DNA from: Zhongshania aquimaris
GTDB lineage: Bacteria; Pseudomonadota; Gammaproteobacteria; Pseudomonadales; Spongiibacteraceae
Direction of reading: 5' to 3'
DNA length: 64,000 nucleotides
Assembly: GCF_019312595.1 (NCBI RefSeq)
Contig: NZ_JAHWDQ010000005.1
Span: 144,478 to 208,477, forward strand
The notes beneath the pieces are model-generated. The model ran no database searches. It was not told where the DNA came from and saw only the letters and a program-made list of their open reading frames with translations. Below, piece by piece: positions 52,328-60,520 of this stretch (within the stretch, counting starts at the first letter, position 1; each line of letters starts with the position of its first letter). The translations under genes were made by a program, and so were the position numbers.

Positions 52328-54004
52328 GTGGCTAAAGAAACGGTAAAAATTCCTGATGTGGGTGGCGGAGATGTCGACGTCATCGAGGTATGTGTAAAAG
52401 TTGGCGATGTAGTCGCGAAAGAAGACTCGTTGATTGTATTGGAGTCGGATAAAGCGTCGATGGAAATTCCCTCGCCACTGGCCGGCAAGGTGCTAAGTAT
52501 TAGTGTTAAAGATGGCAGCACCGTGCATGAAGGGGATGTCATTCTTGAGTTGGAAGTAGAGGGTAGTGCGGCTACCCAGGATACTGATGAACAAGATGCT
52601 AGCGAGCAAACTTCGGTAGAATCTAACTCTGCAAAAGCTGACAAGAATACAGACGCAGAAAAAGAGAAAGTGAAGGAGAGTCCCGCGCCTAAAGCTGCTA
52701 GTGCTGAAAAAACAGTGTCAACGGGCTTGCAGCGTGAGACTGTGAAAGTGCCGGATATTGGCGGTGGCGATGGTATCGAAGTAATCGAAGTTTGTGTCGC
52801 CGAAGGTGATGAAGTTAGTGAGGGTGACTCTTTAGTTGTGCTGGAGTCAGATAAAGCCTCGATGGAGATTCCCTCACCGTACAGCGGCACAATAATTTCC
52901 CTGGCAATTAAAGCTGGGGACAGCGCCAAGCAAGGTACAGCCATTGCAGAGATTGAGTATCAGGCATCGGCGGAGGAGGGAGCGGTGGAAGAAGAGCCTG
53001 CCCAAGCCGACGCTGAGCCTGAAAAGCCTGCTTCGCCAGTCGCAGCCTCTGCACCACCGTCAGCAGCAAAGCCAGCTGCACCGGTCTCACCCTCTGTGGT
53101 TAGTCACGCCGGTGTATACGCTGGCCCCGCAGTGCGCAAGCTTGCCCACGAGTTTGGTTTAGAGTTAGAACAGGTGCCGCCTAGCGGCCCGCGTGGACGT
53201 ATTTTAAAAGAAGATTTGCAGCAATTTGTTAAAGATCTCGCCAATGGCAAAACCGCGGCGTCAGGGGCAGGTATTCCCGCTATCCCCGATGTTGATTTTA
53301 GTCAGTTCGGCGAGATTGATGTGCAGGCGCTGAGCAAGTTGCACAAGCTCACGGCGGCGAATATGCACCGGAGTTGGGTGAATCTTCCTCATGTTACCCA
53401 GTTTGATGACGTCGACATTAGTGAGCTAGAAGACTTCCGCGCCAGTGTTAAAAAAGAGGGTGAGCAGCGCGGTGTAAAACTGACGCCACTGCCGTTTTTG
53501 TTAAAGGCAGCGGCCTTGGCCCTGCGTACATACCCTAAGTTCAATGCCTCGCTAAGTGCAGACGGCGAAAGCATGATCTTTAAAAAATACGTCAATATTG
53601 GCATCGCGGTGGATACCCCGGCAGGCTTGGTTGTGCCGGTGATTCGCGATGTTGATAGAAAATCGCTGTGGGAATTGGCTGCAGAGTCTGCCGAGTTAGC
53701 GCAAAAGGCCAAGGATCGTAAACTGAAACCCGCAGATATGCAGGGCGGATGCTTTACTATTTCCAGTCTGGGTAGCATTGGCGGCACCGGTTTTACACCC
53801 ATTATTAATGCGCCAGAAGTAGCGATTTTGGGTGTTTCAAAGCTAGCGGTAAAACCACAGTGGAATGGCAGTGAATTTGTCCCGCGCAAGATGCTGCCGG
53901 TGTCCCTATCTTACGATCATCGCGCCATAAATGGCGTCGATGCCGGACAGTTCTTCACTTACTTGGGTGAGTTGCTGGTGGATATACGGCGTTTGTTGTT
54001 GTAA
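52328..54004 (+). CDS. aceF: Pyruvate dehydrogenase E2 (dihydrolipoyl acetyltransferase)
   Basis: This 558-residue protein starts at GTG 52328. It has two lipoyl domains (about residues 1-80 and 137-215), each with the lipoylated Lys in SDKASMEIPSP, joined by Ala/Glu/Lys- and Pro-rich linkers. A peripheral-subunit-binding domain follows (AVRKLAHEFGLELEQVPPSGPRGRILKEDL). The catalytic acetyltransferase domain ends with SYDHRAINGVDAGQF, with the active His. It forms the core of the complex and passes acetyl to CoA. Two lipoyl domains, not three as in Escherichia, is common in this group. A terminator follows. Confidence 0.97.
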   Translation: MAKETVKIPDVGGGDVDVIEVCVKVGDVVAKEDSLIVLESDKASMEIPSPLAGKVLSISVKDGSTVHEGDVILELEVEGSAATQDTDEQDASEQTSVESNSAKADKNTDAEKEKVKESPAPKAASAEKTVSTGLQRETVKVPDIGGGDGIEVIEVCVAEGDEVSEGDSLVVLESDKASMEIPSPYSGTIISLAIKAGDSAKQGTAIAEIEYQASAEEGAVEEEPAQADAEPEKPASPVAASAPPSAAKPAAPVSPSVVSHAGVYAGPAVRKLAHEFGLELEQVPPSGPRGRILKEDLQQFVKDLANGKTAASGAGIPAIPDVDFSQFGEIDVQALSKLHKLTAANMHRSWVNLPHVTQFDDVDISELEDFRASVKKEGEQRGVKLTPLPFLLKAAALALRTYPKFNASLSADGESMIFKKYVNIGIAVDTPAGLVVPVIRDVDRKSLWELAAESAELAQKAKDRKLKPADMQGGCFTISSLGSIGGTGFTPIINAPEVAILGVSKLAVKPQWNGSEFVPRKMLPVSLSYDHRAINGVDAGQFFTYLGELLVDIRRLLL

Positions 54005-54021
54005 TTTCCCTCCTCTAAAAC

Positions 54022-54058
54022 CACAGAGCGCCATTGTTTCGCGCCCTGTGTTGTTTTT
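54022..54058 (+). terminator. Rho-independent terminator after aceF
   Basis: CACAGAGCGC (54022-54031) pairs with GCGCCCTGTG (54041-54050) with one mismatch and a nine-base loop, followed by TTGTTTTT. Confidence 0.85.
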
Positions 54059-54285
54059 CTCTGTCCTCGACAATTGCACCTCTATAACGAGAGTGTTTTG
54101 TTGATATCTCTCTCCCCTGCTTTGGGGATGCCCCGCTGAGTGGCTTCGGCTATATTTTCAACCGCGAATTAGAGCCGGCTGCTCCCGCTTAGGTGAATTG
54201 TAATATTCTTTTTAAGCTGCCAATGTGGCTTTGCTACCCTTGTTTAAAACTTTAAAAAGCTTGTGCTTCTCAGTTGGGAGTGATG

Positions 54286-55746
54286 ATGAAAGCGTTGTGT
54301 GTAACTGTACTTTTTTGTTTCTTGGCGGGATGTGCGAGCCAGAGTGTTTATCTCGGCCTCAATGAAGGTGAGGGCTTTTATATACCGAGAACGAATTCGT
54401 GGGTGAAAAGTGATGATCCTAATTGCATTGATCCCCTCGATTCTGGAAACAACCTATGTATGATTAACGCTGTGTGTATTGAGGGAAACTGTTTTGATGG
54501 TGTTGGTACTAAAAGAGCACTTAATGAAGATTTAACCTATCGTGGACATTGGTACGAGGGAATTCCTAGGGGGCGGTACGAGGTTGTCTTTAATGGGATT
54601 AAGTATGAGGCAAACTACTGCGACGACGACTCGCCTGAAAGGCATTGCAAGTTGTACGAGTATGCAAAGACTGGAGGTGCGACAGACGGGTTTATTCGGT
54701 TTATAAATGGGTACTATGTTGGCGGGGTCAGGGGCAGCTGGGATGGGGCGCATTTTCCGGACGGGGGCCGGTATCGGCCTTATGAGGAAGGAGTTGACGC
54801 CATAGATCGCAAGTGGGTCAATGCGAAATTTGTATTCGATAATCAAGAATGGGAGCCGAATACGATTGTAGCCGGTATGCACAATAGGGTTGAAAGAATC
54901 GATAGGTTTACAAAAGAATTTATGATTTCGGTCTGCCGTTCTGACATCAAAGAAGACAGGAATCCTAAAAATTGTGTTGTTTTTTACTTAGACACTCGAA
55001 TTGGATTTGGTGAGCCTGAGTATATGACCTACACAAAAGCGAACTCATTAATGACAGATATAATGAAGGCGAGGTTAGCTACCGATAGAGCCAGAGATAG
55101 AAGTAAATTTTCTTACAAATTTAGAAAGGCATTACGGAGTGTATTTCAGGCGACCAGTAATCTATCTACTTATGCAACGCCGGCGTTATCAGATGTTTCG
55201 AAGTCAATGCCGACTGTTGATCAAACATTCTCTAGTCATCAGAATGCCATTTCCACTATCGCTAGTAGTAAGCAAATTGACCGATCAAATAGCGGGTCAT
55301 CAAACACTAGTGATGTACGGCCACAGCAACATCAGTTGGGCACTCGTCAGGGTGAGGCTGAGTCAACAAATCACGCAGCGATAGAGTCTAGTGACAGCGG
55401 TACAGTTACAACCGCATCGTCGGCTAATAATTCTACCCACATAGTGTGCGGCGGCCCATTTACTGTCCCAGCAATGAATCAGGTACTCGGGGTTGCCGAG
55501 CTTAATAGTGGGGCGGCGAGTGTTGATTATCAGTGCCCTGAAGGCGGAACCCCGGTGTTGGAGGGGAACTACAATTTACAGACAGGTTCTATTAATTGGC
55601 TGTTGGCGCCATCTAGTTATAAGAAAGAACAGCTTCGTGATGCGAAGGGTAGGCCTAGTGGCGCTCGCGTATCCTGGGATGCCTACCGTTACGAATGTCT
55701 CTGTAGCGCGGCAGGCCCGACTAAGTCTGGAGGTAATCAGCAATAG
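54286..55746 (+). CDS. Lipoprotein with MORN-like motif, function unknown
   Basis: This lipoprotein has about 486 residues, with a signal ending FLAGC and Cys16. ATG 54286 has GGGAG five bases upstream. The N-terminal part is rich in Cys (about residues 40-115), with a stretch resembling a MORN unit: YRGHWYEGIPRGRYEVVFNG. The middle holds GGVRGSWDGAHFPDGGRYRPYEEG. After residue 270 comes a low-complexity Ser/Thr/Gln-rich linker. The C-terminal domain (about 385-486) has paired cysteines (VCGG, DYQCPEGG, YECLCS). I recognise no established family. It opens the exported-protein block and follows aceF with no functional link visible. Confidence 0.82.
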   Translation: MKALCVTVLFCFLAGCASQSVYLGLNEGEGFYIPRTNSWVKSDDPNCIDPLDSGNNLCMINAVCIEGNCFDGVGTKRALNEDLTYRGHWYEGIPRGRYEVVFNGIKYEANYCDDDSPERHCKLYEYAKTGGATDGFIRFINGYYVGGVRGSWDGAHFPDGGRYRPYEEGVDAIDRKWVNAKFVFDNQEWEPNTIVAGMHNRVERIDRFTKEFMISVCRSDIKEDRNPKNCVVFYLDTRIGFGEPEYMTYTKANSLMTDIMKARLATDRARDRSKFSYKFRKALRSVFQATSNLSTYATPALSDVSKSMPTVDQTFSSHQNAISTIASSKQIDRSNSGSSNTSDVRPQQHQLGTRQGEAESTNHAAIESSDSGTVTTASSANNSTHIVCGGPFTVPAMNQVLGVAELNSGAASVDYQCPEGGTPVLEGNYNLQTGSINWLLAPSSYKKEQLRDAKGRPSGARVSWDAYRYECLCSAAGPTKSGGNQQ

Positions 55747-55879
55747 GTAAGTGCGGCTCTATTCTAAGCCATCAATTTAAGCCTGGTCCTGCAGGCTGGA
55801 GTTTTGAATGAATGATTTTTGATCTCCACCAACCATCTATTCGTTCCTAGATCGTTGCGCAGTCGCATTTTCAGTGCCT

Positions 55880-55899
55880 CCTCCCCTATATTGGGGAGG
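55880..55899. other. GC-rich hairpin in the 55747-56095 gene-free stretch
   Basis: CCTCCCC (55880-55886) pairs with GGGGAGG (55893-55899) around a six-base loop, 130 bases past the previous stop. A weaker relative (CCCC-TGCTTT-GGGG) occurs near 54116 before the previous gene. No gene is seen in this 349-base gap, and no clear promoter could be fixed. Confidence 0.45.
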
Positions 55900-56095
55900 C
55901 CCTTTCTCTGATTAATCGTTAAATTACGCAATGAGCTCTAACGCCAAGCCCGCGGTGAGTAATTATGTCACCTTTGGGGATTTTCTTACGTCCATATTCT
56001 ATCTTGCTGTGTGATTTTCCTTGAGTTGATTATCAGGCGAGCGCTTAACAAGTCTGCTTGAATATAAATCGACGTGTATTGAGATGGTATAAATA

Positions 56096-57223
56096 ATGTC
56101 AGTAAAAGAACTATTAAAGAAATGCAGTATCATCCTCATTTTTTCTCTGCTTACAATTTCCTATGCTAGTGCGGAATCTGTATTGCGCGTTACTTGCAAG
56201 GATTCTGCTAGCGATGCCGCTGTTTTTATCAACGGTAAATCGTACGGCAAATGTCCTGCGGATATATTCTTAGACGCTGGTGAGATTTCGCTCCGAGTTG
56301 TTAAAGCGGTCGACGCTGAGCGTGAGCGAGTTTTCGAAACTACATTGACGCTAAGAGATAACAGGCCGGAAAAAGTTAATGTGGTACTGGCATCTCCACA
56401 GTTAAACCAAAATGCGGCAAAGGCGAGGGCTCAAGAAGCATTGCAGAAGGCCAAGGAGGGGGATATCGCTGCCATGCAGCAAGTGTCTGACTTCTATGAG
56501 AAAGGATTAGGCTTGGTTAAAAGTGCAGAGAACTCTGAATATTGGTCTCGTCAAGCGTTAGATAAACAAGATGAAAATGCAGCGAGAGCGATATTGACGC
56601 GTGCGGAGGCCGGCGATATTGACGCCATGGCTCAATTAACAACTCTTTATGAGCAAGGCCTGGGCGTAGAGAGAAGTGAGGCCGAAGCGCAATTTTGGCA
56701 ACAAAAGCGTGAGCAGGCTATTACTGTAATAGAAAACCAAGAAACCAGTCGCGTATTCGCTTTGGCTAAAGAAGGTGATATTGCTGCTATGCGACAAATG
56801 GCAGAGTTTTACCGTGAGGGTAAAGGGATCGATAAAAGTAGTGAAAAAGCGGCTGAGTGGGAGGCTAAGGCGGCGCAGGGTAAGGTGCAGCAAGCTCGGG
56901 CTGAGGCCAATAAAAAAAGGAAACAAGAAGTTGAAGCGGAGCTTGTAGATTATCGATCAGGCAAGGCGTATATGAGCGGTTTTATAGCTGCTGGTAAAAT
57001 GGTTGGTATGGATGCTAAGGGTGGAGATACCAGTGCTGCGTCCTCAATAGTGACATTTTCACCAACCGTACTTGTGGTAACGGCAGTGGGGCTGGCAACG
57101 GACCTTGTATCGGCACCGTTTAATGCCACAACGCATCGGCAATTACAAAATGAATTGAACGCTCGTGCAGCGGTATGGGATAAACCCAACTCTATGGTAG
57201 CCAAAGCCTACGCACAGCAGTAA
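56096..57223 (+). CDS. Exported PEGA-domain and Sel1-repeat protein
   Basis: This 375-residue protein has a signal peptide ending ASA-ES (about residue 26). Next comes a PEGA-like beta-domain (about 29-98) with AAVFINGKSYGKCPADIFLDAGEISLRV, including C34 and C53, a possible disulfide. Three Sel1-type repeats follow (about 115-152, 161-197 and 213-250), with the pattern AxxGDIxAMxQLxxxYExGxGVxxSxxxAxxW. A basic coiled stretch leads to a C-terminal hydrophobic segment (about 318-340). PEGA domains often bind the cell surface, and Sel1 repeats bind proteins, so a scaffold at the envelope is plausible. Five bases separate it from the next gene. Confidence 0.88.
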   Translation: MSVKELLKKCSIILIFSLLTISYASAESVLRVTCKDSASDAAVFINGKSYGKCPADIFLDAGEISLRVVKAVDAERERVFETTLTLRDNRPEKVNVVLASPQLNQNAAKARAQEALQKAKEGDIAAMQQVSDFYEKGLGLVKSAENSEYWSRQALDKQDENAARAILTRAEAGDIDAMAQLTTLYEQGLGVERSEAEAQFWQQKREQAITVIENQETSRVFALAKEGDIAAMRQMAEFYREGKGIDKSSEKAAEWEAKAAQGKVQQARAEANKKRKQEVEAELVDYRSGKAYMSGFIAAGKMVGMDAKGGDTSAASSIVTFSPTVLVVTAVGLATDLVSAPFNATTHRQLQNELNARAAVWDKPNSMVAKAYAQQ

Positions 57224-57228
57224 TTTTT

Positions 57229-58911
57229 ATGCCTTATATCTACGTGAAAGCGCGATTGCTGATCGCGTTTTCCTTAGTGGCTCTGCTCAGCGCAGCCTGC
57301 TCGGTATCGCCGCAGATAGGCCAAGAGCAACCGTATGTCATTCTGTCCGCTGAGAATGGTATGCCGATTATTCAATTCGATCGCACTCTTTCTACCCTTT
57401 CTGTTGATCGCCAAAGCTTAGTAAAAGCCGCGGCCGCAGAAGACCTAAATGCAGAACAATGGCTGTTGGAAAATTTTGATAAGGCTGATTTGAAGGGCTT
57501 GTCAGAAGATACTGGATTTGAAAAATTAGCAGATATTGTTAGTGATAATGATCTAGATGCTAAAGATGTGTATTGGTCAGTATTAGCTCGATATATCTCC
57601 AAGGCTGACTTTGCATGTAAAGAACCACTGTATTATCAGTATTTTCAGGCACGCTATAATTTATATGAAAAAGAGGTAAGTTGCGAAACGGCAATCCCGT
57701 TCAATGTGTTATCGCGTTACACCGCGAATAATATTGTTTATGTTGACCCAAGGCGGCTGCGAGATATTCACGTCGTTTTCGCCAGCAAAGATGACAATAT
57801 GATGTCCAAATTTGGTCATATTTCTCTTCGGCTGGTTATTTGCCCGCAGGAAAATAGTACTGATGCGGAGTGCGATGCTAATTTATATCAACACATAGTC
57901 TTGGGGTATATGGCCCATGTTGATGATATAAAAATTAATCGTTTAAAAGGTCTGTTCGGCGATTATAAAGCCTACCTCTATGCCAATAGCTTTATGGATG
58001 TCTATCAAAAATACACCATTAGCGAGTTCCGCAATATTTCTTCCATGCCTTTAAATTTAAGCCAGCAAGAGCGGGAGGCTATGCTTAGATCCTTGGCTGA
58101 AATTCATTGGGGGTTCGCTGGAGATTATAAGTTCACTCATCGCAATTGTTCTAGCTTAATGCAATTGGCACTGTCCGCAATGTGGCCAAATTTTTCCGAT
58201 GAATTGTCACTGCAGACTCTTTACTGGCGGCCAGATTCGTTTTTCCAGGCGCTGCAAACAACGGCTATAGCTACTTCTTCAGCACTTACCGATTTAGAGC
58301 TGGCGGAAGAGGGCGGTTTCTATTTTGCCAGTACGGAAGCTATTTATAACAAGGCCTTCGACGTTGTAAATGAAGCTATGAAAAATCATAGATACTCGTC
58401 TCTTAGTGATTATTTATCGACTAATCCTATTTTGCGGGATAACGCTGTTCAAGAAAATACAAGCTATATAGCTAGACTGCAAAGTGATGCGTATCTACTC
58501 GAAGCGCAGCTGTTGCTCGAAGAACTTAGCCTGGTTAAATTCGAGTCAATAATGAATGCCGAGATGGGGTATTTTTTTAGCAAGTATGGTGTGGCGGAGA
58601 TTGAAGCGCATATGCATCAGAGTATGAGTTCCGAGACTTATGTGGCATTTTCAGAATGTGTACTTGGTCCCCTGCGAGAAAGAATTAGGCCTATCAAACG
58701 CCGCGATGGCATTCCGGATTCGTTTGAGCTCGCAAGCGAATCGACACGTAAATCTTGTCAGGCCGAAGATAAGGCGAAGTTGTTGAAGCAGGTCAACCTT
58801 TATTTGGAGTCATTAGATCCAGAGGCGTGGGCGGATGTGAAGACGGCTGTATATTATTGGGCGGAGATTATAAATAATATTAATAGTTACAAAGAATTAG
58901 GAAATAAATAG
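57229..58911 (+). CDS. DUF4105 (Lnb N-terminal-like) lipoprotein
   Basis: This 560-residue protein has an N-terminal signal with a possible lipid-modified Cys24 (LLSAAC). The central part carries DUF4105 hallmarks: VFASKDDNMMSKFGHISLRL, with H197 as candidate catalytic base, and YKFTHRNCSSLMQLAL, with N306 and C307 as a candidate nucleophile. This domain was later named Lnb N-terminal after lipoprotein N-acyltransferases that use it, from memory. Here it lacks the large membrane domain of Lnb, so acyltransferase activity cannot be assumed; a papain-like fold is likely. It is packed between the PEGA-Sel1 gene (5 bases) and a coiled-coil gene (3 bases), implying one transcript. Confidence 0.85.
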   Translation: MPYIYVKARLLIAFSLVALLSAACSVSPQIGQEQPYVILSAENGMPIIQFDRTLSTLSVDRQSLVKAAAAEDLNAEQWLLENFDKADLKGLSEDTGFEKLADIVSDNDLDAKDVYWSVLARYISKADFACKEPLYYQYFQARYNLYEKEVSCETAIPFNVLSRYTANNIVYVDPRRLRDIHVVFASKDDNMMSKFGHISLRLVICPQENSTDAECDANLYQHIVLGYMAHVDDIKINRLKGLFGDYKAYLYANSFMDVYQKYTISEFRNISSMPLNLSQQEREAMLRSLAEIHWGFAGDYKFTHRNCSSLMQLALSAMWPNFSDELSLQTLYWRPDSFFQALQTTAIATSSALTDLELAEEGGFYFASTEAIYNKAFDVVNEAMKNHRYSSLSDYLSTNPILRDNAVQENTSYIARLQSDAYLLEAQLLLEELSLVKFESIMNAEMGYFFSKYGVAEIEAHMHQSMSSETYVAFSECVLGPLRERIRPIKRRDGIPDSFELASESTRKSCQAEDKAKLLKQVNLYLESLDPEAWADVKTAVYYWAEIINNINSYKELGNK

Positions 58912-58914
58912 GCT

Positions 58915-60090
58915 ATGTTTCGAAAGTATATTGTTTTGGCGGTACTATTTTTTTCTCCGCCTACTTTAGCTGCTGATGCAGAAAGTCGAATGAGGTTGTT
59001 ACAGCAGCTTGATATGTTAGATGAGCTTGAGTTTCAAGAGCAGGTAGATGAGGCCAGGGAGTGTATAGCAGCTCGTAGCTTTAGGTGTGCTGAACGTAGT
59101 ATTCACGCAGCGGACGACTTGTCAGTAAATAAAGAGCAGGAGACGGAGGTATCTTTATTAAGGCAGAGTTTGAGCAATGAGCGCATTGTATTGCGCCGTG
59201 AAGAGCAAGAAGAAAGGCAGAGACGTCTTGCGAGAATAGAGCGAGAGGAGCAGCGTGAACGGGATGAAGAGCGACGAAAGAAAGAGAAGTGGCAAGAAAT
59301 AGCACGTTTGCAGCAGGAAAGACTTAATCAGCCATCAACAAGTAAGGCAGCTATGTTCATTCAAGCATTGGATCGCGTTAATGCGAGTGTACCTAGTATT
59401 GAGGAAACGTCCGCAAATCTTCAGCAGCAAATTAATAGAACAAACCGCGAATACGCGCAGGCGAAAAGGATCCGGGAAGCCGAAGAGAGGGCTTATCAAG
59501 CGGAGCAGAGCCAAGCGCAAGCACGTATAGAGCAGCAGCGACGAGATCGAGCGCGACAAGAGCAGGCACGTATAGAGCAACAGCGAATCGACCGCGCTCG
59601 ACAGCAGCAGGCGCAAGAGCGAGAGGCAGATTTTGCAAGACAAGCTGCGCTGGCAAAGCAGCGAAAGCAAGAGCAAGAAAAACAACCGGAAAAATATCAG
59701 CTTGTTGTCGAGTCGCTCGCATTTTGCTGGGAGCACGACACCAAAAAAGACCATTGGCGCTGCCGTGGGCCCGGTCACAACAAAAGCTTGGCTAATGACG
59801 CGACATCCCTTTTCGAGCCTGGCCTACTGCAACAAGCGCGTTATGCAGGCTGCTCTAATGCCAGTGACAATTATAAACAAGCGTGGAAATATGACGACAA
59901 ATCGGGTTACGTGATGCATTGCCAGAAGGCTTTGGCAGAAAGCGATGCGGATGTTGCTAAGGATTACGGTATGCCCGGGTATATAAGGGTGAAGCGTAAA
60001 ATTTATAAGTGTAACTACCCCGTCCAAAATGGCTGTGCGGTATATATGCAAGGTGCTGGTGACGTTGCTAATCGGCGGATTGTTCAATGA
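58915..60090 (+). CDS. Exported coiled-coil protein, function unknown
   Basis: This 391-residue protein has a signal peptide ending TLA-AD. A short Cys-containing N-terminal helical segment (about 20-65) is followed by a long Glu/Arg/Gln-rich coiled coil (about 85-260) with few hydrophobic residues, including a tandem repeat. The C-terminal domain (about 262-391) is compact, with five or more cysteines (FCWEHD, WRCRG, AGCSN, MHCQK, YKCNY, GCAVY), likely disulfide-bonded in the periplasm. No known family is recognised. It starts three bases after the DUF4105 gene, and gene order suggests it works with it and the PEGA-Sel1 protein. Confidence 0.85.
   Translation: MFRKYIVLAVLFFSPPTLAADAESRMRLLQQLDMLDELEFQEQVDEARECIAARSFRCAERSIHAADDLSVNKEQETEVSLLRQSLSNERIVLRREEQEERQRRLARIEREEQRERDEERRKKEKWQEIARLQQERLNQPSTSKAAMFIQALDRVNASVPSIEETSANLQQQINRTNREYAQAKRIREAEERAYQAEQSQAQARIEQQRRDRARQEQARIEQQRIDRARQQQAQEREADFARQAALAKQRKQEQEKQPEKYQLVVESLAFCWEHDTKKDHWRCRGPGHNKSLANDATSLFEPGLLQQARYAGCSNASDNYKQAWKYDDKSGYVMHCQKALAESDADVAKDYGMPGYIRVKRKIYKCNYPVQNGCAVYMQGAGDVANRRIVQ
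59521..59610 (+). repeat. 45-base tandem repeat within the coiled-coil gene
   Basis: Two copies begin at 59521 and 59566, each starting GCACGTATAGAGCA and coding ARIEQQR-x-DRARQ-x-Q. It is an in-frame repeat of 15 residues, so copy number could vary between strains without a frameshift. Confidence 0.75.
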
Positions 60091-60520
60091 TGCCCAGGCC
60101 GTTGGGATGTTCGCTGCCACTAAGATACAGCGCCGCCATTGTTAATTGGAATTCCAATTCGTCATGGTCGAGTTGCTAACATTTGAATAGCGCCTCATAT
60201 ATCGATATTTTTTTGGCAAAAAGCAGCTGCGCTAAGGTTTACGCCTTCGTTCTATATTAGTACCCTTTACTGAACCTCACGTCAGATGCACCTAACTAAC
60301 AGTCAGCAGGTTTTGCTGTGATTCTGGCTATAAGGTCGTTTCCGCCATGAAAATACTTTTTTGCTGTTCGTTTTTGAGATTCAACCTTCAGGGTTTCGAT
60401 GTAGTCGTTCAACAGTAAATTTAGTTTTTGGGTATGGGCGATTTAGATCGGTAAAAACATATATAGATGGCGTGTTAATTACTTTATGGCGCTAGTACAA
60501 AAGACTTAACGGGAAGGACT
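60091..60520. other. Gene-free stretch of 430 bases with a 16-base palindrome
   Basis: The only distinct element I see is AATTGGAATTCCAATT at 60144-60159, a perfect palindrome 54 bases past the previous stop. It contains an EcoRI-like core and could be a protein-binding site or chance in A/T-rich DNA. A strong GGAAGGA ribosome site at the right edge serves the next gene. I see no RNA gene or small gene. Confidence 0.4.

Noticed and set aside
60144..60159. Palindrome AATTGGAATTCCAATT as a specific operator
   Set aside because: Single copy, not near an obvious promoter; chance occurrence in A/T-rich DNA cannot be excluded.
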